This document shows positions 31,979 to 41,213 of a stretch of DNA of 64,000 bases, piece by piece. Source of the stretch: Saccharothrix espanaensis DSM 44229 (GTDB taxonomy: Bacteria > Actinomycetota > Actinomycetes > Mycobacteriales > Pseudonocardiaceae); contig NC_019673.1 in assembly GCF_000328705.1 (NCBI RefSeq), forward strand, positions 8,009,501-8,073,500, written 5' to 3'. Position 1 is the first letter of the stretch. Each line of letters opens with the position of its first letter. The notes under the pieces were generated by a model that searched no databases, had not been told where the DNA came from, and worked only from the letters and a program-made list of their open reading frames with translations. The translations under genes and the position numbers were made by a program.

Positions 31979-33103
31979 ATGGGGTTTGTGTGGATGGTGC
32001 TGACGGCGCTGGTCGTCATCGGACTGGTCGTGTGGGATCCGGGCTTCTGGGCGGAGAGCCTGGCCGGCGCGACCTGCGGCCTGCTGGCCGCCATGGCGCT
32101 GCTGCAGCTCGGGCTGCTGCTCGGCGCGCTGCTGTGGCGGGTGCGGGTGTCGCTGGTGGTCGTCGGCGTCGGCGCCGAGGTGCGCACCTGGAACACGCCG
32201 CAGCGGCGGGTGGTGCTGCGCGCGGTGCCGGTGGTCATGTCGGTCGGGCTGACGTCCGTGCGCACGCCGGTCCGCCGGCGGCTGTGGCTGACCTCGCTGG
32301 TGTCCGTGCTGCTGACCGGGCTCGCGGTGGCCGCGTGCTGGGTGTTCCTGGCCGACGGGCCGTTCGGGCTGGGCCTCGCGGTGGCCGCGTCCGCCGTCCT
32401 GCTGCACGGGCTGGTGCCCCGGCGCGGGGCGGGCACGACCTCGCCCGGGTGGTTCCTGTTCCGGCTGCCGTTCCTGACCGGGCGGGTGGTCGAGGAGCTG
32501 GAGGCCACCCCGATGGTGAACCAGGTGTCCGACGCGCTGTCCGCCGGCGAGCTGGACCGGGCCGAGGCGATCGCCGGGCGGCTGCTCGACGCGCACCCGA
32601 CGCTGCTGGTCGCGATCGGCTCGCAGGTGGCCGTGCTGACCATGCGGACCCGCTACGCCGAGGCGCTGCACCTGGTCAGCAAGCTGGTCGGGCGGACCGA
32701 CCTGGAGCAGCGGGACATGGCGTTCGTGATGGCCGAGATGGCCAGTTCGACGGCCAACGCGATGGAGGCCGGGCAGCTGCCGGTCGAGGTCGGCATGGGC
32801 GCGGCGCGCCGGGCGTCGGACGGGGCCGTGCAGCTGGGCTACCCCAAGTACCGGTGCACCGGGACGCTGGCGCAGCTCGCGCTGCTGGAGCGGGACACCG
32901 ACCTGGCGATCGAGCTGGCCGGGCAGGCGAAGCGGACCAGCGAGAGCGCCCTGGGCCGGGCGGACGCGCTGGCCACCATCGCCCGCGCGCAGATGGCGGC
33001 CGGCGACAACGCGGCCGCCCGGCGCACGCTGACCGAGGCGAACGAGCTCGCGGGCTGGATGCCGAGGGTCGCCGAGACCAGCGCCCGACTCGACATCCAC
33101 TGA
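31979..33103 (+). CDS. Membrane protein with C-terminal TPR-like domain
   Basis: A 374-residue protein of unrecognised family. The first 150 residues have about four hydrophobic segments (GFVWMVLTALVVIGLVVW, LLAAMALLQLGLLLGALLW, LVSVLLTGLAVAACWVF, LAVAASAVLLHGLV). The rest (175-374) is an alpha-helical repeat region resembling TPRs (ELDRAEAIAGRLLDAHPTLL, RADALATIARAQMAAGDNAA). The middle contains a short VRVSLVVVGVGAEVRTWNT strand-rich linker with M50-like site-2 features not evident. ATG 31979 gives the first helix. Function unknown. Confidence 0.75.
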   Translation: MGFVWMVLTALVVIGLVVWDPGFWAESLAGATCGLLAAMALLQLGLLLGALLWRVRVSLVVVGVGAEVRTWNTPQRRVVLRAVPVVMSVGLTSVRTPVRRRLWLTSLVSVLLTGLAVAACWVFLADGPFGLGLAVAASAVLLHGLVPRRGAGTTSPGWFLFRLPFLTGRVVEELEATPMVNQVSDALSAGELDRAEAIAGRLLDAHPTLLVAIGSQVAVLTMRTRYAEALHLVSKLVGRTDLEQRDMAFVMAEMASSTANAMEAGQLPVEVGMGAARRASDGAVQLGYPKYRCTGTLAQLALLERDTDLAIELAGQAKRTSESALGRADALATIARAQMAAGDNAAARRTLTEANELAGWMPRVAETSARLDIH

Positions 33104-33174
33104 CCGCCCCGGTCCCGACCCGCTCGACGGCCGCTCGACGGCCGGTCGACGTCGACGCCGGGCCGTCCGGGTGA

Positions 33175-35745
33175 CTACCCGGCCAGGACCACCCGACCAA
33201 GTTCGGCCGGCGACGCGAGCAGGTCGTGCCTGGGCAGCACCCGGACCGTGTACCCGACCGCCCCGGCGTGCGGCAGCGGCACCTCGATGTCGTAGTTGCC
33301 GTTGCCCGCGTACCGCATGGTGTGCGTGACCACGTCGTACAGCTCGTCCGAGTCGCCGACCTTGCCGAGCACGACCTGGACGTCCACCTCGGAGGCCTCC
33401 AGCCCGGCCAGCTCGATCCGCGCCCGCACCCCGACCGGCGTGCCCAGCAGCGGCACGGCCGAGCCGCTGAGCGTCATCTCCGACTCCAGCACGCGCACGC
33501 GCGTCCACGACGCACGCAGGCGCTGCCGGTACGCGGCGAGCTCCTTGGCACCGCGATAGCCCTCGCCGACCACGGACCCCGCGGACGACGCGGCGGGCGC
33601 GTACAGGTTCTCCACGTACTCGCGCACCATCCGCGACGCCTGCACGGCCGGGCCGAGCGACGCCAGCGTGTGCCGCACCATCGCCAGCCAGCGGGTCGGC
33701 ACGCCGGTGTCGGCGCGGTCGTAGAACAGCGGCGCGACCTGGTTGCCGAGCAGGTCGTAGAGGGCAGCGGCCTCCAGGTCGTCACGGCGGGTCGGGTCGG
33801 TGACGCCGTCCGCGGTCGGGATCGCCCAGCCGTTGCTGCCGTCGTACAGCTCGTCCCACCAGCCGTCCCGGATGGACAGGTTGAGGCCGCCGTTGAGCGC
33901 CGACTTCATCCCGGACGTGCCGCACGCCTCCAGCGGGCGCATCGGGTTGTTCAGCCACACGTCGCAGCCCCAGTACAGGTAGCGGGCCATCGACATGTCG
34001 TAGTCGGGCAGGAAGACGATCCGGTGCCGCACGCCGGCGTCGTCGGCGAACCGGACGATCTGCTGGATCAGCGCCTTGCCGCCGTCGTCGGCCGGGTGCG
34101 ACTTGCCCGCGACCACGAGCTGCACCGGGCGCTCCGGGTGCAGCAGGAGGGCGCGCAGCCGCTCCGGGTCGCGCAGCATCAGGGTCAGCCGCTTGTAGGT
34201 GGGCACCCGGCGGGCGAAGCCGACGGTGAGCACGTCCGGGTCGAACACCGTGTCCGTCCAGCCCAGCTCCAGGGCGGACGCGCCGCGCTGGAGCCAGGAC
34301 TGCCGGGTCCGCCGGCGCACCTCGTGCACCAGCTTGCCGCGCAGGTCGGTGCGCAGCTCCCAGAGCCGCTGGTCGGTGACCGGCTCGAAGCCGCGCAGGC
34401 CGACGCCGGCGTCGTCGGACTCGCCGAGCAGCCGGCTCATCTCGGTGGCCGCCCAGGTCGGGCCGTGCACGCCGTTGGTGACCGAGCCGATCGGCACCTC
34501 GGTGACGTCGAAGCCCGGCCACATGCCGCTGAACATGCCCCGGCTGACCTCGCCGTGCAGCTTGGACACGCCGTTGGCGCGCTGGGCCAGCCGCAGGCCC
34601 ATGTGGGCCATGTTGAACAGGCCGGGGTTCTCCTCCGCGCCGAGCGCCAGCACCCGCTGCGTGCTCACGCCGGGCAGCAGCGCCTCGGAGCCGAAGTAGT
34701 GCTGCACCAGGTCCACCGGGAACCGGTCGATGCCGGCCGGGACGGGCGTGTGGGTGGTGAACACGGTGCCCGCGCGCACGGCGGCCAGCGCCTGGTCGAA
34801 GTCCAGGCCCTCGCCGGTCACCAGCTCGCGGATCCGCTCCAGGCCGAGGAAGCCCGCGTGCCCCTCGTTGGTGTGGAACACCTCGGGGGCCGGGTGGCCG
34901 GTCAGCTCGCAGTACGTCCGCACGGCCCGCACGCCGCCGACGCCCGCCAGGATCTCCTGCCGGATCCGGTGGTCCTGGTCGCCGCCGTAGAGCCGGTCGG
35001 TGACGCCGCGCAGGTCCTCGTCGTTCTCCTCGACGTCGGAGTCGAGCAGCAGCAGCGGGATCCGGCCCACCTGGGCCTTCCAGATCTTGGCCCGCAGCAC
35101 CCGGTCGCCGGGCATGGCCACGTGCACCAGGATCGGCGCGCCGGACGGCTCGGTGAGCAGCTCCAGCGGCAGCCCGCGCGGGTCGAGCACCGGGTAGTGC
35201 TCGATCTGCCACCCGTCCAGCGACAGCGCCTGCCGGAAGTAGCCCGAGCGGTAGAGCAGGCCGACCGCGATCAGCGGCACGCCCAGGTCGGAGGCCGCCT
35301 TGAGGTGGTCGCCGGCCAGCACGCCGAGGCCGCCGGAGTAGTTGGGCAGCGCCTCGGTGACGCCGAACTCCATGGAGAAGTAGGCGATGGCCGTGGGCAG
35401 CGGGCTCAGCTCGTAGTTGCCGTGCTCGCGCCGCTGCTGCACCTCGTCCTGGCGGCGCTGGAACCAGCGGGCCCCGGTGGTGTAGCGGGTCAGGTCGTCC
35501 GCGAGCGCCCGCGTGTGGGCGAGGAACTGCTCGTCCCGGGCCAACGACACCAGCCGCTCCGGGTCGACCGTGGACAGCAGCCGCAGCGGGTCCCCGCTGT
35601 CCGACCAGCGGTCGGGGTCGATCGAGGCGAACAGGTCCTGGGTCGGCTGGTGCCACGTCCAACGGAGGTTCGTGGCGAGCGTGCCCAGTGCGGACAGCGG
35701 CTCGGGCAGGCTGGCTCGGACGGTGAACCGGCGAAGTGCTCGCAT
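33175..35745 (-). CDS. glgP: Glycogen/alpha-glucan phosphorylase GlgP
   Basis: An 856-residue GT35 enzyme with the N-terminal DUF3417 region of actinobacterial phosphorylases (PEPLSALGTLATNLRWTWH). The PLP-lysine motif is EACGTSGMKSALNGGLNLS, and FHTNEGHAGFLGLERI and TTHTPVPAGIDRFP are other family blocks. It releases glucose-1-phosphate from alpha-1,4-glucan. In Mycobacterium glgP is directly divergent from glgE (Rv1328/Rv1327c); here a NACHT gene lies between them. ATG 35745 gives the standard start MRALRRFTVRASLPEP. Confidence 0.96.
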   Translation of the reverse strand: MRALRRFTVRASLPEPLSALGTLATNLRWTWHQPTQDLFASIDPDRWSDSGDPLRLLSTVDPERLVSLARDEQFLAHTRALADDLTRYTTGARWFQRRQDEVQQRREHGNYELSPLPTAIAYFSMEFGVTEALPNYSGGLGVLAGDHLKAASDLGVPLIAVGLLYRSGYFRQALSLDGWQIEHYPVLDPRGLPLELLTEPSGAPILVHVAMPGDRVLRAKIWKAQVGRIPLLLLDSDVEENDEDLRGVTDRLYGGDQDHRIRQEILAGVGGVRAVRTYCELTGHPAPEVFHTNEGHAGFLGLERIRELVTGEGLDFDQALAAVRAGTVFTTHTPVPAGIDRFPVDLVQHYFGSEALLPGVSTQRVLALGAEENPGLFNMAHMGLRLAQRANGVSKLHGEVSRGMFSGMWPGFDVTEVPIGSVTNGVHGPTWAATEMSRLLGESDDAGVGLRGFEPVTDQRLWELRTDLRGKLVHEVRRRTRQSWLQRGASALELGWTDTVFDPDVLTVGFARRVPTYKRLTLMLRDPERLRALLLHPERPVQLVVAGKSHPADDGGKALIQQIVRFADDAGVRHRIVFLPDYDMSMARYLYWGCDVWLNNPMRPLEACGTSGMKSALNGGLNLSIRDGWWDELYDGSNGWAIPTADGVTDPTRRDDLEAAALYDLLGNQVAPLFYDRADTGVPTRWLAMVRHTLASLGPAVQASRMVREYVENLYAPAASSAGSVVGEGYRGAKELAAYRQRLRASWTRVRVLESEMTLSGSAVPLLGTPVGVRARIELAGLEASEVDVQVVLGKVGDSDELYDVVTHTMRYAGNGNYDIEVPLPHAGAVGYTVRVLPRHDLLASPAELGRVVLAG

Positions 35746-35895
35746 GGCGTCGGACCCTATCCCCCATCCAGCGGCGCGGAGCAACGGTCACCCGTACCGA
35801 TGCAGGGACCGATCCAGTCCGACCAGCACCGATGCCTTCGGCGTGTTCTTTCGTACACAACAGTCCGGCACCGCGCACACCGCACGGGTGCGGCC

Positions 35896-38817
35896 TCAGC
35901 GGTTACCCCGATCGGTGGCCAGCACGATGGTCTCGTCGGCGGCCACCTCGCCGGCCCGGCGGCACTCCAGGTAGGTGGTGCCGGCCGCGATCCGCCGGTA
36001 CCGGCCGGCGTCCGCGGGCGAGGTCTCGTCCAGCTCCGCAGCCACGCACAACGCACCCAGCCGGATCACCGAGGCCACCTCGCGGGTGAGCGGTTCGCCG
36101 CCGACGACGACCGGGCGGGCGGCCTCCCGCACCCGCTCGGGCAGATTCGGGTCCCACAGCCCGGTGCGCAGACCGTGCACGTCACCCATGACGTCGGCGA
36201 CGAGCTGCACGGGATCGACGTCCCCCGGGCCGGTCTTCACCAGGGCGAGGATCGACGTACCGCCGTCGGGCAGGGCGGACCGCGCCGAGTCCGGCGTGGC
36301 GACCCACGCCAGCATGGAGTCCAGGTAGCGGGTCATCGCCTTCCCGACGAACGCCTCGGTGGCGGCGCGCGGGTCGCGGACGACTCCCAGCGAGCCGAGC
36401 CGGTAACCACGGCCGAGACCGAGCATGTGCACCACGGGCTCGTCGCGCTCCCCGACCTGCGCGTCCCGCACCTCGCGCACCTGGTCGGCCAGCGTCCGCT
36501 GCTCCGACTTCGACCTCCACTTCGGCCACCGGGCCGACGCGACCCAGGCCAGCCGGTGCGCGACGGACGTCAGGAAACCCAGGTCGAGTCCCAGTTCCGA
36601 GGCGAGCGCGATGGCCGCGATCAGGTCGGCGGCCGACCTCTCGTGACCGCCGCCCACCCGCACCGACCGGAGCGAGCCGGGCGCGATGACGGGCGGGACC
36701 GGCTCCAGGTCCAGGAGCACCGAGACGTGGTCGAGCAGCAGCAGGCGCGGCACCACCCCGGTCGGGTCGATGTCGGATGCCGCGCGGACGGCCATCCGCT
36801 CGACGTCGAGCCGGCGTGCGACCGCGGGGTGCGTGGCGCCCGACCTGAGCCAGTAGGGGCGTCCGACCTTGGCCAGGCCCCGGCGCACCGCCGGGGCCTC
36901 GGCCTCCGCAGCGGACGGCAGGCGGTACGCGGTCCGGTCGCCGACCATGGCGTTGGCCCAGGTGACGAAAGCGTTCGCGTCGCTCGACCACACGCCCCGC
37001 ACCGGCGCGGCGGGTTCCACGTCCGGAGGCACCGGCCGGTCGTTGTAGCGCAGGTAGAGCCCGTACAGGGTGTTGGTGACCGGCCTGGCGTACACGCGGG
37101 CGTCGCCGACCCGGACCATCTCGCGGCCCAACCGGGTGAGCATGATGCCCGCGACGAGCTGCCGCTGCTCCGGGTCCTCCGCGAGGGCGTCGGCCAGCCG
37201 GGCGAGCTGTTCGCGCAGCTCCGGGGACAGCTCGTTGCACACCTCCGCGCAGTCCAGCGCCAGCGCGAGCGCCCCGACCGAGCCCTGCTCCACGCACGCC
37301 TGCACGACCGGATCGGCGGACGTCCGCGCCACCCCCAGCACGATCGCCTCCCGCCACCAGTCGTCGTCCACCTTCGCCGCCAGCACGGACAGGTCGCCCA
37401 GCTCACGGGCGTGCGCGGCGGCCAGGTACTCCTGGAACGTCAGGTGCGCGAACGAGAACACCCCGCTCTCCCGCTCGACCAGCAGCCCGTTGGAGCTGAC
37501 GTCCTCCAGCAGCGCCTCCTCGGTCATCGAGGTCGACATCCGGAGCAGCATCGGCTTGAACCGCGCGAGCACGTCGGCCCGCGAGACGTCGCGCACCCGG
37601 CGTTCCATCATCGTGAACGCCAGCGCGCGCAGCACGACCTCCTTGCGGTTGCCGTCCAGCCGCACCGGGAGGTTCTTGGCCTCGTGCCGCCGCCACAGCA
37701 TGACCTCGCAGATCTCCCGGTACAGCTCGGCGCGGCTGTCCGGGAGCTTGCTGCCGAACCGGTGCACGTTGGCGACCATGGTCAGCAGCAGCGGGTTCAC
37801 CGTCAGGTCGTACAGGGTGGAGTTCGCGTGCAGCTTGTCCAGCAGTTCGTCGGCGGCGGCCTCGGCGCGCAGGCGCACGGCCCGCCCGTCGTCGCGCGTG
37901 CTGAGCTTCTCGATCGCCGAGTACCAGCCGCGCACGAAACCGGTCACCTGCTCGTCGGTGAAGTCCCGCACCTGGAGCACGGCCGCGCCGTTGACCGGTG
38001 CGGCGAGGTAGCCGTGCGGGCGGGAGGTGAGCACGTAGTCGTTGCCCGGGTACTGGGCGGTCTGCCGCTCGACCCAGTCCGACACCTTGCGCCGGTCGGC
38101 CTTGTCGGCGACCTCGTCCAAGCCGTCGAGCAGCACCAGGCAGTCGCCGCGCCGCAGGCGCTGCTCGAACCAGCCGGGCGGTTCCTGCGGCCCGTACCGG
38201 CCGAGCCGGTCGCGCACGAGGGTCGCCAGTTCCGCGCCCGCCACGATCTCGGCCACGTGGTCGCGCAGGTAGAGCAGGATCGGGATGCGCCGGCGGCCCC
38301 GGCGGGCCCGGCTGACCGTCAGCGCGAGGTGCCGCAGCAGGGTGGTCTTGCCGCTGCCCGGCACGCCGATGATCGCGAGCACCACCGGGTCCGGGCGGTC
38401 CAGGAACTCGGTCACCGCGTGCCGGCCGCCGGCCGAGAGCCGGGACAGCAGGCCGGTGGGCGCGTGGTGCGGCGCCTGGTAGGCCAGGCCCACGTCGACG
38501 AACACGTCGTCGAACTCGGGCGTGTGGAAGCCGACCACGGCCAGGCCCTTGAGGTCGATGAACTTCAGGCTGGCCCGGGTGTACTCGCGGTAGTGCCGGC
38601 CGAACCGGGTCACCCCGCGGCGCAACCCGAGGTCCACCCGGTCCACGACCCGCGCGCTCCACCGCTTCCACAGCGCGCGCGGTACGAGCAGGAGGGCGGC
38701 GGCGACGGGGGTGATCGCGGCGGCGGCCCAGCCGAGGTTTGCCAGCACCCGCCGATTCAAGAGCAGCCGGCGACCCGGGCACAGACCCGATCGAGCGATC
38801 TCCACCGTGGCCGCCAC
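35896..38817 (-). CDS. NACHT-domain STAND NTPase with FGE-like C-terminal region
   Basis: A 973-residue protein. Residues 25-47 are a hydrophobic helix; 60-140 is a conserved-looking N-terminal region (FKIDLKGL-type strand, PEFDDVFVDVGLAYQAPHHA). The NACHT core has Walker A GVPGSGKTTLL (151-161), Walker B CLVLLDGLDEV (226-236), sensor LTSRP (263-267) and the winged-helix hallmark FSFAHLTFQEYLAA (454-467). Residues 570-660 resemble a formylglycine-generating/sulfatase-modifying fold (VWSSDANAFVTWANAM, YRLPSAAEAE). Bacterial NACHT proteins include anti-phage sensors. Immune function here is inference; no partner gene is adjacent. Confidence 0.85.
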   Translation of the reverse strand: MAATVEIARSGLCPGRRLLLNRRVLANLGWAAAAITPVAAALLLVPRALWKRWSARVVDRVDLGLRRGVTRFGRHYREYTRASLKFIDLKGLAVVGFHTPEFDDVFVDVGLAYQAPHHAPTGLLSRLSAGGRHAVTEFLDRPDPVVLAIIGVPGSGKTTLLRHLALTVSRARRGRRRIPILLYLRDHVAEIVAGAELATLVRDRLGRYGPQEPPGWFEQRLRRGDCLVLLDGLDEVADKADRRKVSDWVERQTAQYPGNDYVLTSRPHGYLAAPVNGAAVLQVRDFTDEQVTGFVRGWYSAIEKLSTRDDGRAVRLRAEAAADELLDKLHANSTLYDLTVNPLLLTMVANVHRFGSKLPDSRAELYREICEVMLWRRHEAKNLPVRLDGNRKEVVLRALAFTMMERRVRDVSRADVLARFKPMLLRMSTSMTEEALLEDVSSNGLLVERESGVFSFAHLTFQEYLAAAHARELGDLSVLAAKVDDDWWREAIVLGVARTSADPVVQACVEQGSVGALALALDCAEVCNELSPELREQLARLADALAEDPEQRQLVAGIMLTRLGREMVRVGDARVYARPVTNTLYGLYLRYNDRPVPPDVEPAAPVRGVWSSDANAFVTWANAMVGDRTAYRLPSAAEAEAPAVRRGLAKVGRPYWLRSGATHPAVARRLDVERMAVRAASDIDPTGVVPRLLLLDHVSVLLDLEPVPPVIAPGSLRSVRVGGGHERSAADLIAAIALASELGLDLGFLTSVAHRLAWVASARWPKWRSKSEQRTLADQVREVRDAQVGERDEPVVHMLGLGRGYRLGSLGVVRDPRAATEAFVGKAMTRYLDSMLAWVATPDSARSALPDGGTSILALVKTGPGDVDPVQLVADVMGDVHGLRTGLWDPNLPERVREAARPVVVGGEPLTREVASVIRLGALCVAAELDETSPADAGRYRRIAAGTTYLECRRAGEVAADETIVLATDRGNR

Positions 38818-39140
38818 CCGTGGACCGCCCTGGGCGGCGAGGTGCGCCGGTCACGGACAATTGACCCGTAGTTTTCTTCAGGGACACCGAAGTGGGTCTC
38901 CCGCACTCCAAGATCACACCACGCGGTCACGCAGGACCAATGAGACCATCGTTCGGGTGACACACGCTCCGGTGAGTGGGATCGGCGTCTCCCATTACGA
39001 GACCGAGGTCACCGCCAAGTGTGCGATCCCCCTCGACGGGGTACGAACACCAGGTACGCAGTCCCCGGTGACAACCTGCGCGACCGGTACGGGCAAACTT
39101 GACCTTGCAAGCGTCACACCAGGTGAGAGGGGCGCTGCCG
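38818..39140. other. 323-bp divergent intergenic region
   Basis: This gap separates the NACHT gene from glgE. I see no credible gene. An AT-richer patch (38860-38880) and a TTGACC at 39099-39104 are promoter-like, but no convincing -10 partner was found for either. The promoters of both genes must lie here. Confidence 0.5.
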
Positions 39141-41120
39141 ATGAGCGGACGACTCGGTATCGACGACGTCTCCCCGACCGTGGGCTGTGGCCGGTACCCG
39201 GCCAAGGCCGTGGTCGGCGAGCACGTCCCGGTGGGAGCGACGGTGTGGCGCGAGGGCCACGACGCCGTCGCGGCCACCGTGACGTGGCGGGGACCCGGCG
39301 ACCGGGTCGCGAGACAAACGCGGATGGTCGCGGAGGGCGTCGGGCTCGACCGCTGGACCGCCACGATCGTCCCGGACGCCGAGGGCGCGTGGACCTTCCG
39401 CGTCGACGCCTGGTCCGACCCGTGGACCACCTGGCTGCACGCCGTCGAGGTGAAGATCGCCGCCGGCCAGGGCCCCGACGACCTGCACAACGACCTGGAG
39501 TCCGGCGCGCGCCTGCTCGACCGGGTGTCCCGCCGCCCCGACCGCCGCCGGGACAAGCCGCTGCTGGCCAACGCCGCCGCCGCGCTGCGCGACGAGGAGC
39601 GCCCGCTGGCCGAGCGGGTCGCGCCCGCGCTGGCGCAGGACGTGCGCCAGGTCATGCACGAGCACCCGGTGCGCGAGCTGGTCACCAAGGGCAAGCCGCA
39701 GAAGATCTGGGTCGACCGCACGCGCGCCGCGTTCGGCTCCTGGTACGAGTTCTTCCCGCGCTCCACGGGCGGGCTGGACGAGGCCGGCGTCCCGGTGCAC
39801 GGCACGTTCGCCACCGCGACCAAGGACCTCGACCGGATCGCCGCGATGGGCTTCGACGTGGCCTACCTGCCGCCGATCCACCCGATCGGCCGGGTGAACC
39901 GCAAGGGCCCCAACAACACGCTGGTGGCCACCGAGGACGACCCGGGCTCGACCTGGGCGATCGGCGCGGACGAGGGGGGTCACGACGCGATCCACCCGGA
40001 GCTGGGCACGCTCGACGACTTCGACGCGTTCGTGGCCCGCGCCGGCGAGCTGGGCCTGGAGGTCGCCCTCGACCTGGCCCTGCAGTGCGCGCCGGACCAC
40101 CCGTGGGTGCTCAAGCACCCGGAGTGGTTCACCACCCGCCCGGACGGCTCGATCGCCTACGCCGAGAACCCGCCGAAGAAGTACCAGGACATCTACCCGG
40201 TCAACTTCGACAACGACCCGCAGGGCATCTACAACGAGGTGCTGCGCGTGGTGCGGCACTGGGTCGACCACGGGGTGCGCATCTTCCGGGTGGACAACCC
40301 GCACACCAAGCCGCCGGACTTCTGGGCGTGGCTGATCTGGGCGGTCAAGGACGAGCACCCGGACGTGCTGTTCCTGTCCGAGGCGTTCACCCGCCCGGCC
40401 CGGCTCTACGGGCTGGCCAAGCTCGGCTTCACCCAGAGCTACACCTACTTCACCTGGCGCACGACCAAGGAGGAGCTGACCGAGTTCGGCTCCGAGCTGG
40501 TCGCGCACTGGGACGAGGCCCGGCCCAACCTGTTCGTCAACACGCCGGACATCCTGCACGAGTCGTTGCAGCACGGCGGTCCGGGCATGTTCGCGCTGCG
40601 CGCCGCGCTGGCCGCGACGCTGAGCCCGACCTGGGGCGTGTACTCCGGCTACGAGCTGTTCGAGCACCAGGCGGTGCGGGAGGGCAGCGAGGAGTACCTG
40701 GACTCGGAGAAGTTCCAGCTGCGCCCGCGCGACTTCCGGCAGGCGGTGGCCGACGGCCGGTCGCTGGAGCCGTGGCTGCGCAAGCTCAACACGATCCGCC
40801 GCGCGCACCCGGCGTTGCGGCAGATGCGCACGCTGCGCTTCCACCACGTCGAGAACCCGGCGCTGATCGCCTACTCCAAACAGGACCCGGGCAGCGGTGA
40901 CACGGTGGTCGTGGTGGTGAACCTGGACCCGCGCGAAGCCCAGGACGGCACGATCTGGCTGGACCTGCCCCTGCTCGGCTTCGACTGGCACGAACGCCTG
41001 ATCGCGCACGACGAGGTGACCGGGGAGACCTGGGACTGGGGCCAGGCCAACTACGTCCGCCTGGAGCCGTGGCGCGCCTCGGCGCACATCGTGAGCGTGC
41101 AGCGCAGGTTCGGCGGCTAG
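39141..41120 (+). CDS. glgE: Maltose-1-phosphate maltosyltransferase GlgE
   Basis: A 659-residue GH13_3 enzyme that transfers maltose from alpha-maltose-1-phosphate to alpha-1,4-glucan. The protein starts with the GlgE N-terminal domain (SGRLGIDDVSPTVGCGRYPA). Catalytic residues are in FRVDNPHTKPPDFW (nucleophile Asp) and FLSEAFTRPARLYGLAK (acid Glu), with SYTYFTWRTTKEEL typical of GlgE. ATG 39141 is favoured over 39099 because the family begins there. First gene of the glgE-treS-pep2-glgB unit; a 93-bp gap precedes treS. Confidence 0.97.
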   Translation: MSGRLGIDDVSPTVGCGRYPAKAVVGEHVPVGATVWREGHDAVAATVTWRGPGDRVARQTRMVAEGVGLDRWTATIVPDAEGAWTFRVDAWSDPWTTWLHAVEVKIAAGQGPDDLHNDLESGARLLDRVSRRPDRRRDKPLLANAAAALRDEERPLAERVAPALAQDVRQVMHEHPVRELVTKGKPQKIWVDRTRAAFGSWYEFFPRSTGGLDEAGVPVHGTFATATKDLDRIAAMGFDVAYLPPIHPIGRVNRKGPNNTLVATEDDPGSTWAIGADEGGHDAIHPELGTLDDFDAFVARAGELGLEVALDLALQCAPDHPWVLKHPEWFTTRPDGSIAYAENPPKKYQDIYPVNFDNDPQGIYNEVLRVVRHWVDHGVRIFRVDNPHTKPPDFWAWLIWAVKDEHPDVLFLSEAFTRPARLYGLAKLGFTQSYTYFTWRTTKEELTEFGSELVAHWDEARPNLFVNTPDILHESLQHGGPGMFALRAALAATLSPTWGVYSGYELFEHQAVREGSEEYLDSEKFQLRPRDFRQAVADGRSLEPWLRKLNTIRRAHPALRQMRTLRFHHVENPALIAYSKQDPGSGDTVVVVVNLDPREAQDGTIWLDLPLLGFDWHERLIAHDEVTGETWDWGQANYVRLEPWRASAHIVSVQRRFGG

Positions 41121-41213
41121 ACCCAGCGGACAACTCTCGACACCAGTCCCCGCGCCCCGCAGCGCGAGGGACCGTCGAACGTACCCCCGACTAGGTGGGA
41201 CGAGGTGGAGCAG

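Noticed and set aside
33226..38871. 1881-codon plus-strand open frame
   Set aside because: It is antisense to glgP and the NACHT gene, both with full motifs, and its composition (H, R, Q, V runs) is the usual high-GC shadow.
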